Below, piece by piece: positions 35,763-44,752 of a stretch of DNA of 64,000 nucleotides. Location: assembly GCA_033811195.1 (NCBI GenBank), contig JAPXOZ010000001.1, forward strand, positions 1 through 64,000. Direction: 5' to 3'. The DNA comes from Cacconaster sp033811195 (GTDB taxonomy: Bacteria > Bacteroidota > Bacteroidia > Bacteroidales > UBA932). A program made the translations under genes and the position numbers. The notes below the pieces were generated by a model. It was not told the origin of the DNA. It saw only the letters and a program-made list of their open reading frames with translations, and did no database searches. Every line of letters starts with the position of its first letter. Position 1 is the stretch's first letter.

Positions 35763-36474
35763 ATTAAGTGTAAATATCAACAAGATTGCAACTATCCGTA
35801 ACGCGCGTGGAGGAAATCTTCCCGATGTGGTGAAGGCAGCAATCAATTGCGAAAAATTTGGAGCCCAGGGCATCACTGTTCATCCTAGACCTGACGAAAG
35901 ACATATAAAGTACAGCGATGTGCGTCAGCTCAATCCGGTGCTTTCCACCGAGTTCAACATAGAAGGCAACCCTATTCCCTCTTTCATTGACCTTGTAATG
36001 GAAATTCGGCCTGCACAGGTTACCCTGGTACCTGATGCCCACGATGTCCTCACATCCAATGCCGGGTGGGACACAAAACGCAACCTGGCTTATCTGAAGA
36101 AGATCTGCAAAGAATTCAATGATGCCGGTATACGAACCTCTATCTTCATTGATCCCGTTGTGGAAATGATACAGTATGCCGCCGAGACCGGCTGTAACCG
36201 TGTTGAACTCTACACAGAAGCATATGCTACAGGCTATGCCGCAGGACGCGAAAAAGCAATTGAGCCCTATGTTAAGGCAGCCGAAGAGGCCACTCGCTTG
36301 GGTTTGGGCTTGAACGCCGGCCACGATCTGAGTCTGGAAAACCTCCGCTATTTGCATCAGATGATTCCCAACCTGCTTGAAGTTTCTATTGGCCACGCCT
36401 TGATCAGCGATGCCCTCTATCTCGGACTTGAGAATACAATTGCTGCATATTTGGAGCAATTGTCCGATTTTTGA
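35755..36474 (+). CDS. pdxJ: Pyridoxine 5'-phosphate synthase
   Basis: A 239-residue TIM-barrel enzyme that forms pyridoxine 5'-phosphate from 1-deoxyxylulose 5-phosphate and 3-amino-2-oxopropyl phosphate. KLSVNINKIATIRNARGG, GITVHPRPDERHIKYSDV and ELYTEAYATGYA are PdxJ blocks, and GLGLNAGHDLSLENL is near the end. A start at 35728 gives nine extra residues that do not fit the family; the ATG at 35755 is chosen. Its substrate 1-deoxyxylulose 5-phosphate is also the product of dxs in this window. Confidence 0.94.
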   Translation: MTKLSVNINKIATIRNARGGNLPDVVKAAINCEKFGAQGITVHPRPDERHIKYSDVRQLNPVLSTEFNIEGNPIPSFIDLVMEIRPAQVTLVPDAHDVLTSNAGWDTKRNLAYLKKICKEFNDAGIRTSIFIDPVVEMIQYAAETGCNRVELYTEAYATGYAAGREKAIEPYVKAAEEATRLGLGLNAGHDLSLENLRYLHQMIPNLLEVSIGHALISDALYLGLENTIAAYLEQLSDF

Positions 36475-36483
36475 CTATATTTG
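36450..36483 (+). promoter_or_regulatory. Probable promoter of the anchored OmpH-like gene
   Basis: TTTG at 36450-36453, 22 nt, TATATTTG at 36476-36483. It overlaps the end of pdxJ. The start is predicted near 36490, 60 nt before the ATG at 36550. Confidence 0.55.
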
Positions 36484-36549
36484 CATGATATTTGCTTTTG
36501 CGAAACATATCATTAGTTAGAATACAAATCACTTTTTTAAAGATTGTTT

Positions 36550-37188
36550 ATGGAAAATAATGTTCAATCATCCTGCGGAAACAGGACTCCGATAATCCTT
36601 AGCGTTCTCGCTCTTATTATGGCCATAGTTGTGCTGGTATTTCAATTTATAGGTGAAAAAGGGCCTAAGGTTACCATTCCTGAAGGTGATTCAGGAGTGA
36701 AAGCCGAGAGAGGTGACATAGTCTTCGTTCGTATGGATACTCTTATCATGCAATATGATATGGCAAGCGACCTCTCTTCTGCTTTCCAGGCAGAAGCTCA
36801 GGCCGTTCAGGACGACCTGAATAAAAGAGGAAGAAAGCTCGAAAGCGATATGAAGAGCTTTGAGAACCAGTACCAGAAAGGTCTTCTCACCCGCTCTAAT
36901 GCTGAGCAGCAGCAGAATGCTCTACTAAAACGCCAGCAGGATCTCCAGAACCTTGCCAATCAGAAACAGCTTGAACTTCAGGAAAAAGAATATGTGATGA
37001 ACAACCAGATAATCTATGCTATAAAGACCTATCTTGAAGAGTACAATAAAGTGCGCGGTTACGCAGCCATTCTTACCACTACTGATGTAACCAATACCAT
37101 AATCGTAGGTAATGTTGCCCTCGACATTACTCAGGAAGTGGTTGAAGGTCTCAACGCCGAATATATCAAGGTAAGGAATAAAAACTAG
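36550..37188 (+). CDS. Membrane-anchored OmpH/Skp-like protein
   Basis: A 212-residue protein with one uncleaved-looking N-terminal membrane helix (about residues 15-37, ending VFQFIGEKG), then a Skp/OmpH-like region. GDIVFVRMDTLIMQYDMASD is the first strand-helix, followed by a long Gln/Glu-rich coiled coil (about 80-145) and the C-terminal AAILTTTDVTNTIIVGNVAL. The two skp genes downstream of bamA carry cleavable signals instead, so this third copy may tether the chaperone to the inner membrane. The TTG at 36544 is a possible but weak start; ATG at 36550 is used. It ends at a terminator before purC. Confidence 0.8.
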   Translation: MENNVQSSCGNRTPIILSVLALIMAIVVLVFQFIGEKGPKVTIPEGDSGVKAERGDIVFVRMDTLIMQYDMASDLSSAFQAEAQAVQDDLNKRGRKLESDMKSFENQYQKGLLTRSNAEQQQNALLKRQQDLQNLANQKQLELQEKEYVMNNQIIYAIKTYLEEYNKVRGYAAILTTTDVTNTIIVGNVALDITQEVVEGLNAEYIKVRNKN

Positions 37189-37205
37189 ATTATACCGGAC
37201 AATAC

Positions 37206-37252
37206 ATTGCCGTATCAGCCCAGTATAACAGACTGACTGATGCGGCAATTTT
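37206..37252 (+). terminator. Terminator after the anchored OmpH-like gene
   Basis: ATTGCCGTATCAG (37206-37218) and CTGATGCGGCAAT (37237-37249) form a 13-bp stem with one G-U pair and an 18-nt loop, followed by TTTT. Confidence 0.75.
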
Positions 37253-37275
37253 CATAAACAGACTCTTATTCTATT

Positions 37276-38229
37276 ATGGATGCAATAACACGAACCGCAT
37301 TTGATTTCTCAGAACAAACTTACAAGTATGTCGGTAAGGTGAGGGATGTCTATTTCATAGAGGACAAATACCTTGTGATGGTAGCTACAGACAGGATTTC
37401 CGCCTTTGATGTGGTACTACCCAAGGGTATTCCCCATAAAGGACAGGTACTAAACCAAATTGCCTCATCTTTCCTTGACCAAACTTCTGACATAGTCCAA
37501 AATTGGAAAATCGCATCTCCAGACCCAATGGTAACTATAGGTTACAAGTGCGAACCGCTCCCTATAGAAATGATTGTACGCGGTTACCTCACCGGTAGTT
37601 CCTGGAGAAGCTACAAATCAGGTGAAAGAATGATCTGTGGCGTTCATATCCCTGAAGGGATGAGGGAACACCAAAAATTTGAGCAACCCATCATTACTCC
37701 TACTACCAAAGCTGAAATTGGAGAACACGACCAAGATATCAGCAAAGAGGAAATCATAAGCCGGGGACTGGTATCACGTGAGGATTATGAAGAACTAGAG
37801 CGAATTTCCCTGGCTCTCTATCAAAGGGGTTGCGAGATTGCAGCTTCACGAGGTCTAATTCTAGTAGACACCAAATACGAGTTCGGTAAAAAGGATGGGG
37901 AAATCTATCTCATAGACGAAATCCACACGCCCGACTCTTCAAGATACTTCTATGCAGACTCCTATCAGGAACTCTTTGACAAAGGAAAACAACAGAGACA
38001 ACTCTCAAAAGAATTCGTAAGAGAATGGCTTATGGAGAATGGATTTAGTGGAGAGCCCGGCCAAATTGTTCCTGAAATGACTCCGGAACGAGTTGGTATA
38101 ATTTCTGATAGATATATTGAACTTTACGAAAAGCTCACCGGTAAAGAGTTCTGTAAAATGAGCTACGATGAGATCTACGAACGAATAGAAGAGAACATCA
38201 AAAACATGCTCGCCAGACTCCCTATATGA
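37276..38229 (+). CDS. purC: SAICAR synthetase
   Basis: A 317-residue form of phosphoribosylaminoimidazole-succinocarboxamide synthase, which ligates aspartate to CAIR using ATP in purine synthesis. GKVRDVYFIEDKYLVMVATD is the N-terminal ATP site, IVRGYLTGSSWRSYKSG and LIDEIHTPDSSRYFYAD are the other signatures. The length of about 310 residues and the inserted middle segment (PTTKAEIGEHDQDISKEE) mark the longer subclass. Its stop overlaps the next start as ATGA, so the LysM gene is translationally coupled to it. Confidence 0.95.
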   Translation: MDAITRTAFDFSEQTYKYVGKVRDVYFIEDKYLVMVATDRISAFDVVLPKGIPHKGQVLNQIASSFLDQTSDIVQNWKIASPDPMVTIGYKCEPLPIEMIVRGYLTGSSWRSYKSGERMICGVHIPEGMREHQKFEQPIITPTTKAEIGEHDQDISKEEIISRGLVSREDYEELERISLALYQRGCEIAASRGLILVDTKYEFGKKDGEIYLIDEIHTPDSSRYFYADSYQELFDKGKQQRQLSKEFVREWLMENGFSGEPGQIVPEMTPERVGIISDRYIELYEKLTGKEFCKMSYDEIYERIEENIKNMLARLPI

Positions 38230-40187
38230 AAAGAATCCTAATAACAACCCTCCTCGTGCTGCTCTTCCTCCCTTTGGGGGCGCAGAATGTCGAACCACCT
38301 CAAATTACTCTTTCCACCGAGAAAGTCAACATTGGTGGCAACATCTACCTTATCCACAAGGTAGAACAAGGGGAAACGATTTATTCGCTCTGCAGAGCAT
38401 ACAAGGTGGATTCCGAAGAGCTATTCAAAGCCAATCCCCAACTCAAAGAGGGGCTCAAGGCGGGCAAAATCATCTATATTCCCACATCGGCCAAGGCCGA
38501 GATTTCCCAACCCGGAGTTTCTATCAAAACTGCTGAAAAGCCACAAAAGAGTATTGATCAGGAAGTGCCTGAAAAGGATTACATCGAGCATAAAGTAAAA
38601 CTCTTCGAAACCCTCAGCTCAATCTCCAGAAGATATGGTATCTCGATACAGGAGATAATGGATCTGAACGGACTTGAGGATACCACCATATGGTTCCAAC
38701 AGATTCTCCGCATTCCAATAAAAAAGGAGTTGGAAGAGCCGGAAGAGGCTGACACCTACGAAGAAGAGGCCGAAGAGCCAGTAAGGAGCATAGAAGAAGA
38801 ACCGGAGAATATGGAACAGGAAGTGCCTGAGAAGGATTATATCAAACATAAGGTAAAACTCTTCGAAACCCTCCACTCCATATCCAGAAAATATGGTCTG
38901 TCCGTACAGGAGATAATGGAATTTAACAAACTTGAAAATAGCGCTATCTGGTTCAGACAGATACTCCGTATTCCTATTAAAGAAGCATTGGAAGAACCGG
39001 AAGAGGAACTTGAAGATGAAGAAAAAGAAACAGAAGAGATAAAGGAAATAATTAACGAAGGTTTTCTATTTGAAGAGATGAGTAAAACTGAAGCTCTCGC
39101 TAAAATAGAACTACTCAAGGGTATTACCCATTTTGACAGGACAAATCCTATAAAAATCGCGCTTTTACTCCCATTTGATACACATTCTACTACACCATCC
39201 ACCAACTATCTTGATTTCTATAGTGGAGCTCTGATGGCTGTGGAAAAGGCGAAAAAGGCTGGAATGCACATAGCACTCAATACCATAGACATAACCACAT
39301 ACTCATGGATAGGAGAAATTTTCAGAAGTAATATGATAAGGGATTGCGACCTTGTGGTAGGCCACGTCGATGCAAAACAAATCAACGCTTTCACCGATTA
39401 CTGCAACAACAACAGGATCCCATTCGTCTCTCCTCTCGACCAGCAAACCGACTCCCTCGCATTGAATAACCCCTATTTCTTTCAAATGCCCGTAACGGCA
39501 GCAACCCAGATAGCCAATCTTATTGGTAGAATTAATCTGGGCTATAACTCTAGACTGACACTATTCTCTGACGCATCAGGTAGCGAGGAACCCTATAGAC
39601 GTAGCATTCTGGCAGCAATCGATTCGGCCGGACTCCCCTACAAGGAGGTCAGATACCATATCGTCAGTGGTAGGACCATAATAGATTCACTCCTCACTAC
39701 AATGAGTCCGGATGTGGAACATCATATTGTCGTAGCTTCAGAACAGGAAGCATTTGCTTCGGATGTAATCAGAAATATGGGAGTTCTCAAGTTTCACGGA
39801 TACAAAATCAAAGTCTATTGTTCCAACAAAATCAGAAATTTCGAGACTATCGAAGGAGTGCTTCTGCACGAGGTTAATACCCATTTCTCCACCAACTATT
39901 ACGTCGATTACAAAGACAAAGCTACAAAGGAATTCATCCTTGGTTATCGCGCACTTTTCAAAACAGAGCCAACTCCGTTTGCCTTTCACGGATATGATAC
40001 ATTCCTCTATTTCATCAAGGTCATTAATGACTTAGGAAAGGATTTCTCTCATTTGATCTACTATTACCCGATGAATATGCTACAGAATGATATTCATTTC
40101 CGCAGAACCGGACCTAATGGAGGATTTGTAAATATTGAAAGCAGAGATGTAGAGTACACACCTGATAAGAGAATCACCGTTAAATAG
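38226..40187 (+). CDS. Triple-LysM protein fused to a periplasmic-binding domain
   Basis: A 653-residue secreted protein with a signal peptide ending at GAQ (about residue 20). LysM domains lie at about 40-88, 118-165 and 203-250; LysM domains bind peptidoglycan. An acidic Glu/Pro linker separates LysM 2 and 3, and a long Glu-rich stretch follows LysM 3. From about 305 the protein resembles type I periplasmic ligand-binding domains (PIKIALLLPFD, SGALMAVEKAKKAGM, VVGHVDAKQINAFTDYCN). LysM 2 and LysM 3 lie in an 86-residue (258-bp) internal duplication, with nearly identical EVPEKDYI-KHKVKLFETL blocks. It overlaps purC by 4 bp and the convergent aminopeptidase gene by 8 bp. The ligand is unknown. 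Confidence 0.85.
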   Translation: MKRILITTLLVLLFLPLGAQNVEPPQITLSTEKVNIGGNIYLIHKVEQGETIYSLCRAYKVDSEELFKANPQLKEGLKAGKIIYIPTSAKAEISQPGVSIKTAEKPQKSIDQEVPEKDYIEHKVKLFETLSSISRRYGISIQEIMDLNGLEDTTIWFQQILRIPIKKELEEPEEADTYEEEAEEPVRSIEEEPENMEQEVPEKDYIKHKVKLFETLHSISRKYGLSVQEIMEFNKLENSAIWFRQILRIPIKEALEEPEEELEDEEKETEEIKEIINEGFLFEEMSKTEALAKIELLKGITHFDRTNPIKIALLLPFDTHSTTPSTNYLDFYSGALMAVEKAKKAGMHIALNTIDITTYSWIGEIFRSNMIRDCDLVVGHVDAKQINAFTDYCNNNRIPFVSPLDQQTDSLALNNPYFFQMPVTAATQIANLIGRINLGYNSRLTLFSDASGSEEPYRRSILAAIDSAGLPYKEVRYHIVSGRTIIDSLLTTMSPDVEHHIVVASEQEAFASDVIRNMGVLKFHGYKIKVYCSNKIRNFETIEGVLLHEVNTHFSTNYYVDYKDKATKEFILGYRALFKTEPTPFAFHGYDTFLYFIKVINDLGKDFSHLIYYYPMNMLQNDIHFRRTGPNGGFVNIESRDVEYTPDKRITVK

Positions 40188-41955
40188 GACGGCACTTGTT
40201 TTGCAGCCATGTCGCCTCTTCATCACTGAGATGAGGGGCGATTTTTTCATAAACCCAGCGGTGATAATTGTTGAGCCACTGCGCACATTCATCTCCGAGT
40301 TGTTCACGATCAATACAAGTGGTGGCGATAGGCACAAGTGTTAGCGTTTCAAATCTATAAAAGGTGCCGAACTCATTCTCCGTAAATGGCACTACTTCAA
40401 GCACATTTTCAGTCCGAATACCATATTCTCCTTCGATATAAATCGCCGGCTCATTAGACTGCACCATTCCCGGGAGTAGAGCCACTCCACTATCTCTATC
40501 CATACGGATATTCTGTGGACCTTCATGTACGCAAAGGTAATGACCTATTCCATGACCGGTACCGTGGAAAAAGAGTCTTCCGCGAGAGATCAGTGGCTGT
40601 CGTGCAAGGATATCAAGCTGATATCCGGTAGTCCCTTTGAAAAAGGAGGCCATAGAGAGCTGTATCATGCCCTTGAGAACTGCAGTATAGTCCGAAATCT
40701 GAATCGGTGTAAGTTCTGAAAGAGGTATGGTACGTGTGGTATCGGTGGTGCCAAAGGGGTATTGTGCTCCCGTATCTATTAAAAGGAATCCGCGGGCGGT
40801 GACCACTGCCGCTTCCTCATCAGAAGTGGCGCTGTAATGCGCTGAAGCAGCGTTTGCATTGAAGGCTATTATGGGTTCGAAGCTTTCACCGCGATAGTCC
40901 CGGCTTTCGCTACGATATGCTATGAGCTGCTGAGCGATGGAATATTCGTTGAGAGTGCCACTTGTTATATTGTCTTCGATGTATTTAAGTATTCTGCACC
41001 AGGCAATGCCATCGAGGAGATTTGCCTTGCGGAAACCCTCCAGTTCAACGGGGTTTTTGATACTCTTAAGATAAGCAACCTCGCCTTCAGGTCTAGTTTC
41101 ATAGCTGAAGTGTTTCGCACCGGCAAAAATAGATTCCAGACGCATAGAAGTTGATGTTTCAGGAGATAGGAAGTGAATTGACTCGTCAGAGGCCATCTCT
41201 CCGCACACTTGGTAAAATGAGTCATAAGGAAGAATTTCCACTTGTTGCGATGCAAGATATTCCAGGGCTGCGTCCTCAAATACCTCTTTGCAGGCAAAGA
41301 GCAAAATTTTATCACGAAATACCAGCGCATAGGAGAGTGCTACCGGATTGTAATCAATATCACTCCCGCGAATATTGCAGAGCCACATTATATCGTCGCA
41401 GCGTGTCAGTATACGGCACAAGCGAAGATCAACCGGATCTCCTGAAAATAGACTTTCCCGTTTAGCTCTCACAGAACGTCCTGAATAAGACTCCGGCTGT
41501 AAAATTACCGGTCCAAAAAAGAGCGGTTCTCGTTCGGGGAGAATTTTGTCAAAGGGATCTGCAATCCCTACTACCCGTGCTTTCAGGTTTTTGCGGTATG
41601 ATGCATATTCGGCAGCAGAAAAGAGCGCTCCATCAATCAGTATAGTACTTCTGTCATCAAAGCGCGCGTTTAACCACGAAACTATGTTAGGCACACCCTC
41701 AACCCCCATTTTCATGAGGTCTATACCGGTGTCCTGAAGCTGGATACCAGCTTGAATGAAATATCGGGAGTCGGTCCAGAGGGCGGCTTCCGAAAGTGTT
41801 ATGACAAGCGTGCCGGCAGAACCATCAAATCCGCTCAAAAGGGCACGGATGCAGAAATATTTCTGCACATATTCTCCAAAATGAGGATCGTTGGAAGGGA
41901 CAATAATTGCATCCGCTTTTTCTGCGGAAAGATATGCACGTAATCTTGCTAACAT
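40180..41955 (-). CDS. Xaa-Pro aminopeptidase P (M24)
   Basis: A 591-residue aminopeptidase that removes N-terminal residues before proline. It has two creatinase-type N-terminal domains (the first with VPSNDPHFGEYVQ and DGSAGTLVITL) and a C-terminal pita-bread metalloprotease. The metal ligands fall in FLLIDTGAQYPFGTTDTTRT (two Asp), FHGTGHGIGH (His), SNEPAIYIEGE (Glu) and YGIRTENVLEV (Glu). Length matches the long eukaryote-like APP class. It is the last gene of the run after nagB (7-bp gap) and converges on the LysM gene with an 8-bp overlap. It would complete peptide breakdown started by the S46 and M64 enzymes. Confidence 0.93.
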   Translation of the reverse strand: MLARLRAYLSAEKADAIIVPSNDPHFGEYVQKYFCIRALLSGFDGSAGTLVITLSEAALWTDSRYFIQAGIQLQDTGIDLMKMGVEGVPNIVSWLNARFDDRSTILIDGALFSAAEYASYRKNLKARVVGIADPFDKILPEREPLFFGPVILQPESYSGRSVRAKRESLFSGDPVDLRLCRILTRCDDIMWLCNIRGSDIDYNPVALSYALVFRDKILLFACKEVFEDAALEYLASQQVEILPYDSFYQVCGEMASDESIHFLSPETSTSMRLESIFAGAKHFSYETRPEGEVAYLKSIKNPVELEGFRKANLLDGIAWCRILKYIEDNITSGTLNEYSIAQQLIAYRSESRDYRGESFEPIIAFNANAASAHYSATSDEEAAVVTARGFLLIDTGAQYPFGTTDTTRTIPLSELTPIQISDYTAVLKGMIQLSMASFFKGTTGYQLDILARQPLISRGRLFFHGTGHGIGHYLCVHEGPQNIRMDRDSGVALLPGMVQSNEPAIYIEGEYGIRTENVLEVVPFTENEFGTFYRFETLTLVPIATTCIDREQLGDECAQWLNNYHRWVYEKIAPHLSDEEATWLQNKCRPI

Positions 41956-41962
41956 AATTGTA

Positions 41963-42775
41963 CTATTCTAGAAGTGAGGCAGGATCGAGGTTGTATTTCT
42001 CGATATCCTTGAAATAGTTTACAGTACCCACTTTAAGTTCTACTGTAGCAGCATCATCACATACAATGATGCCCTTACGATGCATTTGGAGCACTGAGAT
42101 AGTCCATATATGATTGACAGATCCCTCTACAGCATGGTAGAGAGCCCTTGCCTTGTTGTGTCCATTTACGAGGATGAGCACCTCTTCGGAATCCATAATA
42201 GTACCTACACCCACTGTGAGTGCTGTTTTGGGTACTTTATTGATGTCGTGGTCAAAAAAGCGGGAATTGGCGATGATAGTGTCGGTAGTGAGAGACTTAA
42301 CACGTGTGCGGGATGTAAGTGAAGAGCCAGGCTCATTGAAAGCTATGTGACCATCAGCACCGATACCGCCCATAAAGAGTTTTATACCACCGTAAGAGAC
42401 AATTTTCTGCTCATAGTCCTCACACTCTTTTTGAAGATCTTCAGCATTTCCATTGAGAATGTTGACATTCTCTTCGAGAATATCGATGTGTGAAAAGAAA
42501 TTGGTCCACATGAATGTTTTGTAGCTCTCTGAATGATCGGCAGGGATGCCGATATATTCGTCCATATTGAAGGTTACAACATTCTTGAATGATACCTTTC
42601 CTATATTGTGAAGATGGATCAGCTCTTTGTAAGTGCCCAGGGGGGTTGATCCGGTGGGGAGGCCCAGCACAAAAGGACGTTCCGCCGTCGGTGCAAAATC
42701 ATTGATTTTCTTTGTAATATAGGCGGCAGCCCATTGTGACATCTTTCCGTAAGATTCTTGGATAATTAGTCTCAT
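41963..42775 (-). CDS. nagB: Glucosamine-6-phosphate deaminase
   Basis: A 270-residue enzyme that converts glucosamine 6-phosphate to fructose 6-phosphate and ammonia. FVLGLPTGSTPLGTYKELI, NMDEYIGIPADHSESYKTFM (catalytic Asp), FMGGIGADGHIAFNEPGSSL (catalytic His) and GVGTIMDSEEVLILVNGHNKA are the family blocks. Its length is close to the allosteric hexameric enzyme of E. coli (266 aa). It lies 30 bp after recN and 7 bp before the aminopeptidase. It would feed amino sugars from cell wall or host glycans into glycolysis. Confidence 0.95.
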   Translation of the reverse strand: MRLIIQESYGKMSQWAAAYITKKINDFAPTAERPFVLGLPTGSTPLGTYKELIHLHNIGKVSFKNVVTFNMDEYIGIPADHSESYKTFMWTNFFSHIDILEENVNILNGNAEDLQKECEDYEQKIVSYGGIKLFMGGIGADGHIAFNEPGSSLTSRTRVKSLTTDTIIANSRFFDHDINKVPKTALTVGVGTIMDSEEVLILVNGHNKARALYHAVEGSVNHIWTISVLQMHRKGIIVCDDAATVELKVGTVNYFKDIEKYNLDPASLLE

Positions 42776-42805
42776 GGTTATTACTATTTTAATTTATTAT
42801 TATTT

Positions 42806-44395
42806 TTATTCTGATTGTAGGAGAACACGAGCATTGGCAAGGGCTTCATCAGTAAGTTTTGAGCCGCTCAGCATACGGGCAATCTCCCTGACACGTTCCT
42901 CTCCTTCTATATACTTTATTTGGGTACGGGGTTCATCGCCCTCATCAAATGTCTTATAGACCAGATAGTGGGCGGAGCCTTTGCTGGCAACCTGTGGCAA
43001 ATGTGTAATGGCAAATATCTGCATATTTCGTCCCATATCCACTATCTTACGTCCCATCTTATCAGCAATGCTGCCCGAGACTCCGGCATCTATTTCATCA
43101 AAAATCATTGTCGGCATCCCAACAAATTGCGCCATCAGTCCCTTAATGACAAGCATTATCCTCGAAAGTTCACCTCCCGAAGCACACTTTGAAAGCTCCC
43201 TAAGCTCACCTCCATTGGCGGAAAAAAGGAAAACAGCTCCCTCTCTATCTACTTGTACTGAGAAAAGCGCAAAAGGCATCTCCAAAGCTCTGACCGCATC
43301 CTCTATCTCCTTTGATAGCAATGGGGCTGCCTGGGAGCGTTGATTAAAAATGGCCTCTGCACGGGCATCACAACTGCTTTTGAGTGCGTCTCTGCGCTTT
43401 TTAGCCGCCTCTTTCTCCAGCGAAAGATCGAGCGACTTCCCGAGTTGAGCTCCAAGCGACTCTCTCAGGGATATCAACTCGCCGACGCTACCTACGGCAT
43501 GCTTACGCATAAGGTCATAAAGTGCAGAGAGGCGTTCATCTACCATCTGAAGACGCTGGGGCGAGGTAACTACTGAGCCTCCCCTGATTGAGATCTCGCT
43601 CTCTATATCCTTGAGCTCTATTCGCGATGAAGAGATGCGCTCAGCGAGCGGACCGAATTCTGGAATGAAGGAAGAGAGCCTTTCCAAAAGTGACTCTATC
43701 TCCTTGAGACGCAAAGAAATACTTCCTTCCTCCCCTTCAAAGAGCCATTCCACGCGGGAAATTCCCTGCAATATCTCTTCACTATTGGCCAACTGCGCTT
43801 GCTCTGCCTCAAGTTCTTCCAGTTCTCCTTCAACCAGTGAAGCTCCTTCTAACTGCGTATACTGGTATTCAAGATAGTCACGTGTGCGGGCTGCCTCCAC
43901 TATTTTCTGCTCAAGATCCGAGATTTCACGGCATACATTTTGGTACTTTGCGTGTTCTGCCTCATACTCGCTAACCTGTAGTGTCAATCCTGCAAAATGG
44001 TCCAGGATCGTAGTTTGAAATCCTGTCCGGGAGAGCAGCAGATGCTGATGCTGCGAGTGGATATCCACCAGAGATTCTGAAAAATCTTTAATTTGCTCCA
44101 GAGTGGTCGGCTCATCGTCGATAAATATACGAGAACGACCTCCCGGAGAGATTACCCTCCTCAAAATACATTCCCGGCCCTCTTCGAGAGTAAAAATTGC
44201 TTCTACCACGCAATTGCGTGTACGATCTTTGAGTGTGGAGATATCGGAGCGGCCGCCCAGAACTAGTGACAAAGCCCCAAGTAGAATTGACTTACCGGCG
44301 CCCGTCTCACCTGTAATGATAACCAGATTGTCCGGAAAAGTGATATCCAGGCTATCGATTAGGGCATAGTTCTGTATTGTCAATCTACTGAGCAT
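42806..44395 (-). CDS. recN: DNA repair protein RecN
   Basis: A 529-residue SMC-like ATPase that acts in double-strand-break repair. The N-terminal half carries Walker A GETGAGKS (residues 29-36), then two antiparallel coiled coils (about 150-370) around a central hinge, and the C-terminal half carries SGGELSRIMLVIKGL (ABC signature) and MIFDEIDAGVSG (Walker B). Length is near the family norm of about 550. It follows rpoZ by 27 bp and is part of the close-packed minus-strand run from perR to the aminopeptidase. Confidence 0.94.
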   Translation of the reverse strand: MLSRLTIQNYALIDSLDITFPDNLVIITGETGAGKSILLGALSLVLGGRSDISTLKDRTRNCVVEAIFTLEEGRECILRRVISPGGRSRIFIDDEPTTLEQIKDFSESLVDIHSQHQHLLLSRTGFQTTILDHFAGLTLQVSEYEAEHAKYQNVCREISDLEQKIVEAARTRDYLEYQYTQLEGASLVEGELEELEAEQAQLANSEEILQGISRVEWLFEGEEGSISLRLKEIESLLERLSSFIPEFGPLAERISSSRIELKDIESEISIRGGSVVTSPQRLQMVDERLSALYDLMRKHAVGSVGELISLRESLGAQLGKSLDLSLEKEAAKKRRDALKSSCDARAEAIFNQRSQAAPLLSKEIEDAVRALEMPFALFSVQVDREGAVFLFSANGGELRELSKCASGGELSRIMLVIKGLMAQFVGMPTMIFDEIDAGVSGSIADKMGRKIVDMGRNMQIFAITHLPQVASKGSAHYLVYKTFDEGDEPRTQIKYIEGEERVREIARMLSGSKLTDEALANARVLLQSE

Positions 44396-44422
44396 ACGGA
44401 TACTCTATGCGTTGCGATAATA

Positions 44423-44737
44423 TTATTCCTCCGCCTTACGGTAATAGATCTGATTTTCCTCAAACTCGTTTATGGCAACGAGAGTGGGCTTGGGCTGAGC
44501 TTCGTAATATTTAGAGATTTCTGCCTGCTCTTTGTTTTCAAAGGTCTCTTCGAGAGCATCTGCATCACTTTTGAACTGTGCGAGCTTTTCGCTAAGTTCC
44601 TTTTTGACTGAAGCAGCAATTTGGTTGGACCTGATGGAGATAATCTTTACGGACTCGTAGATGTTGCCTGTAGGCTCTGCGAGCTCGGAAAGATTGCGTG
44701 TTTCCGTGTTGTTGCTTATAGGTTTAGTGTTGCTCAT
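44423..44737 (-). CDS. rpoZ: RNA polymerase omega subunit (Bacteroidetes type)
   Basis: A 104-residue acidic protein. NIYESVKIISIRSNQIAASVK is the omega/Rpb6 core helix-turn-helix segment that binds the beta' C-terminus. The rest differs from Proteobacterial omega, as expected in this phylum. It lies between bamD (15-bp gap) and recN (27-bp gap), the usual Bacteroidales neighbourhood. Identification rests on this core segment, the length and the context. Confidence 0.85.
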   Translation of the reverse strand: MSNTKPISNNTETRNLSELAEPTGNIYESVKIISIRSNQIAASVKKELSEKLAQFKSDADALEETFENKEQAEISKYYEAQPKPTLVAINEFEENQIYYRKAEE

Positions 44738-44752
44738 TATATTGTTATTTTA

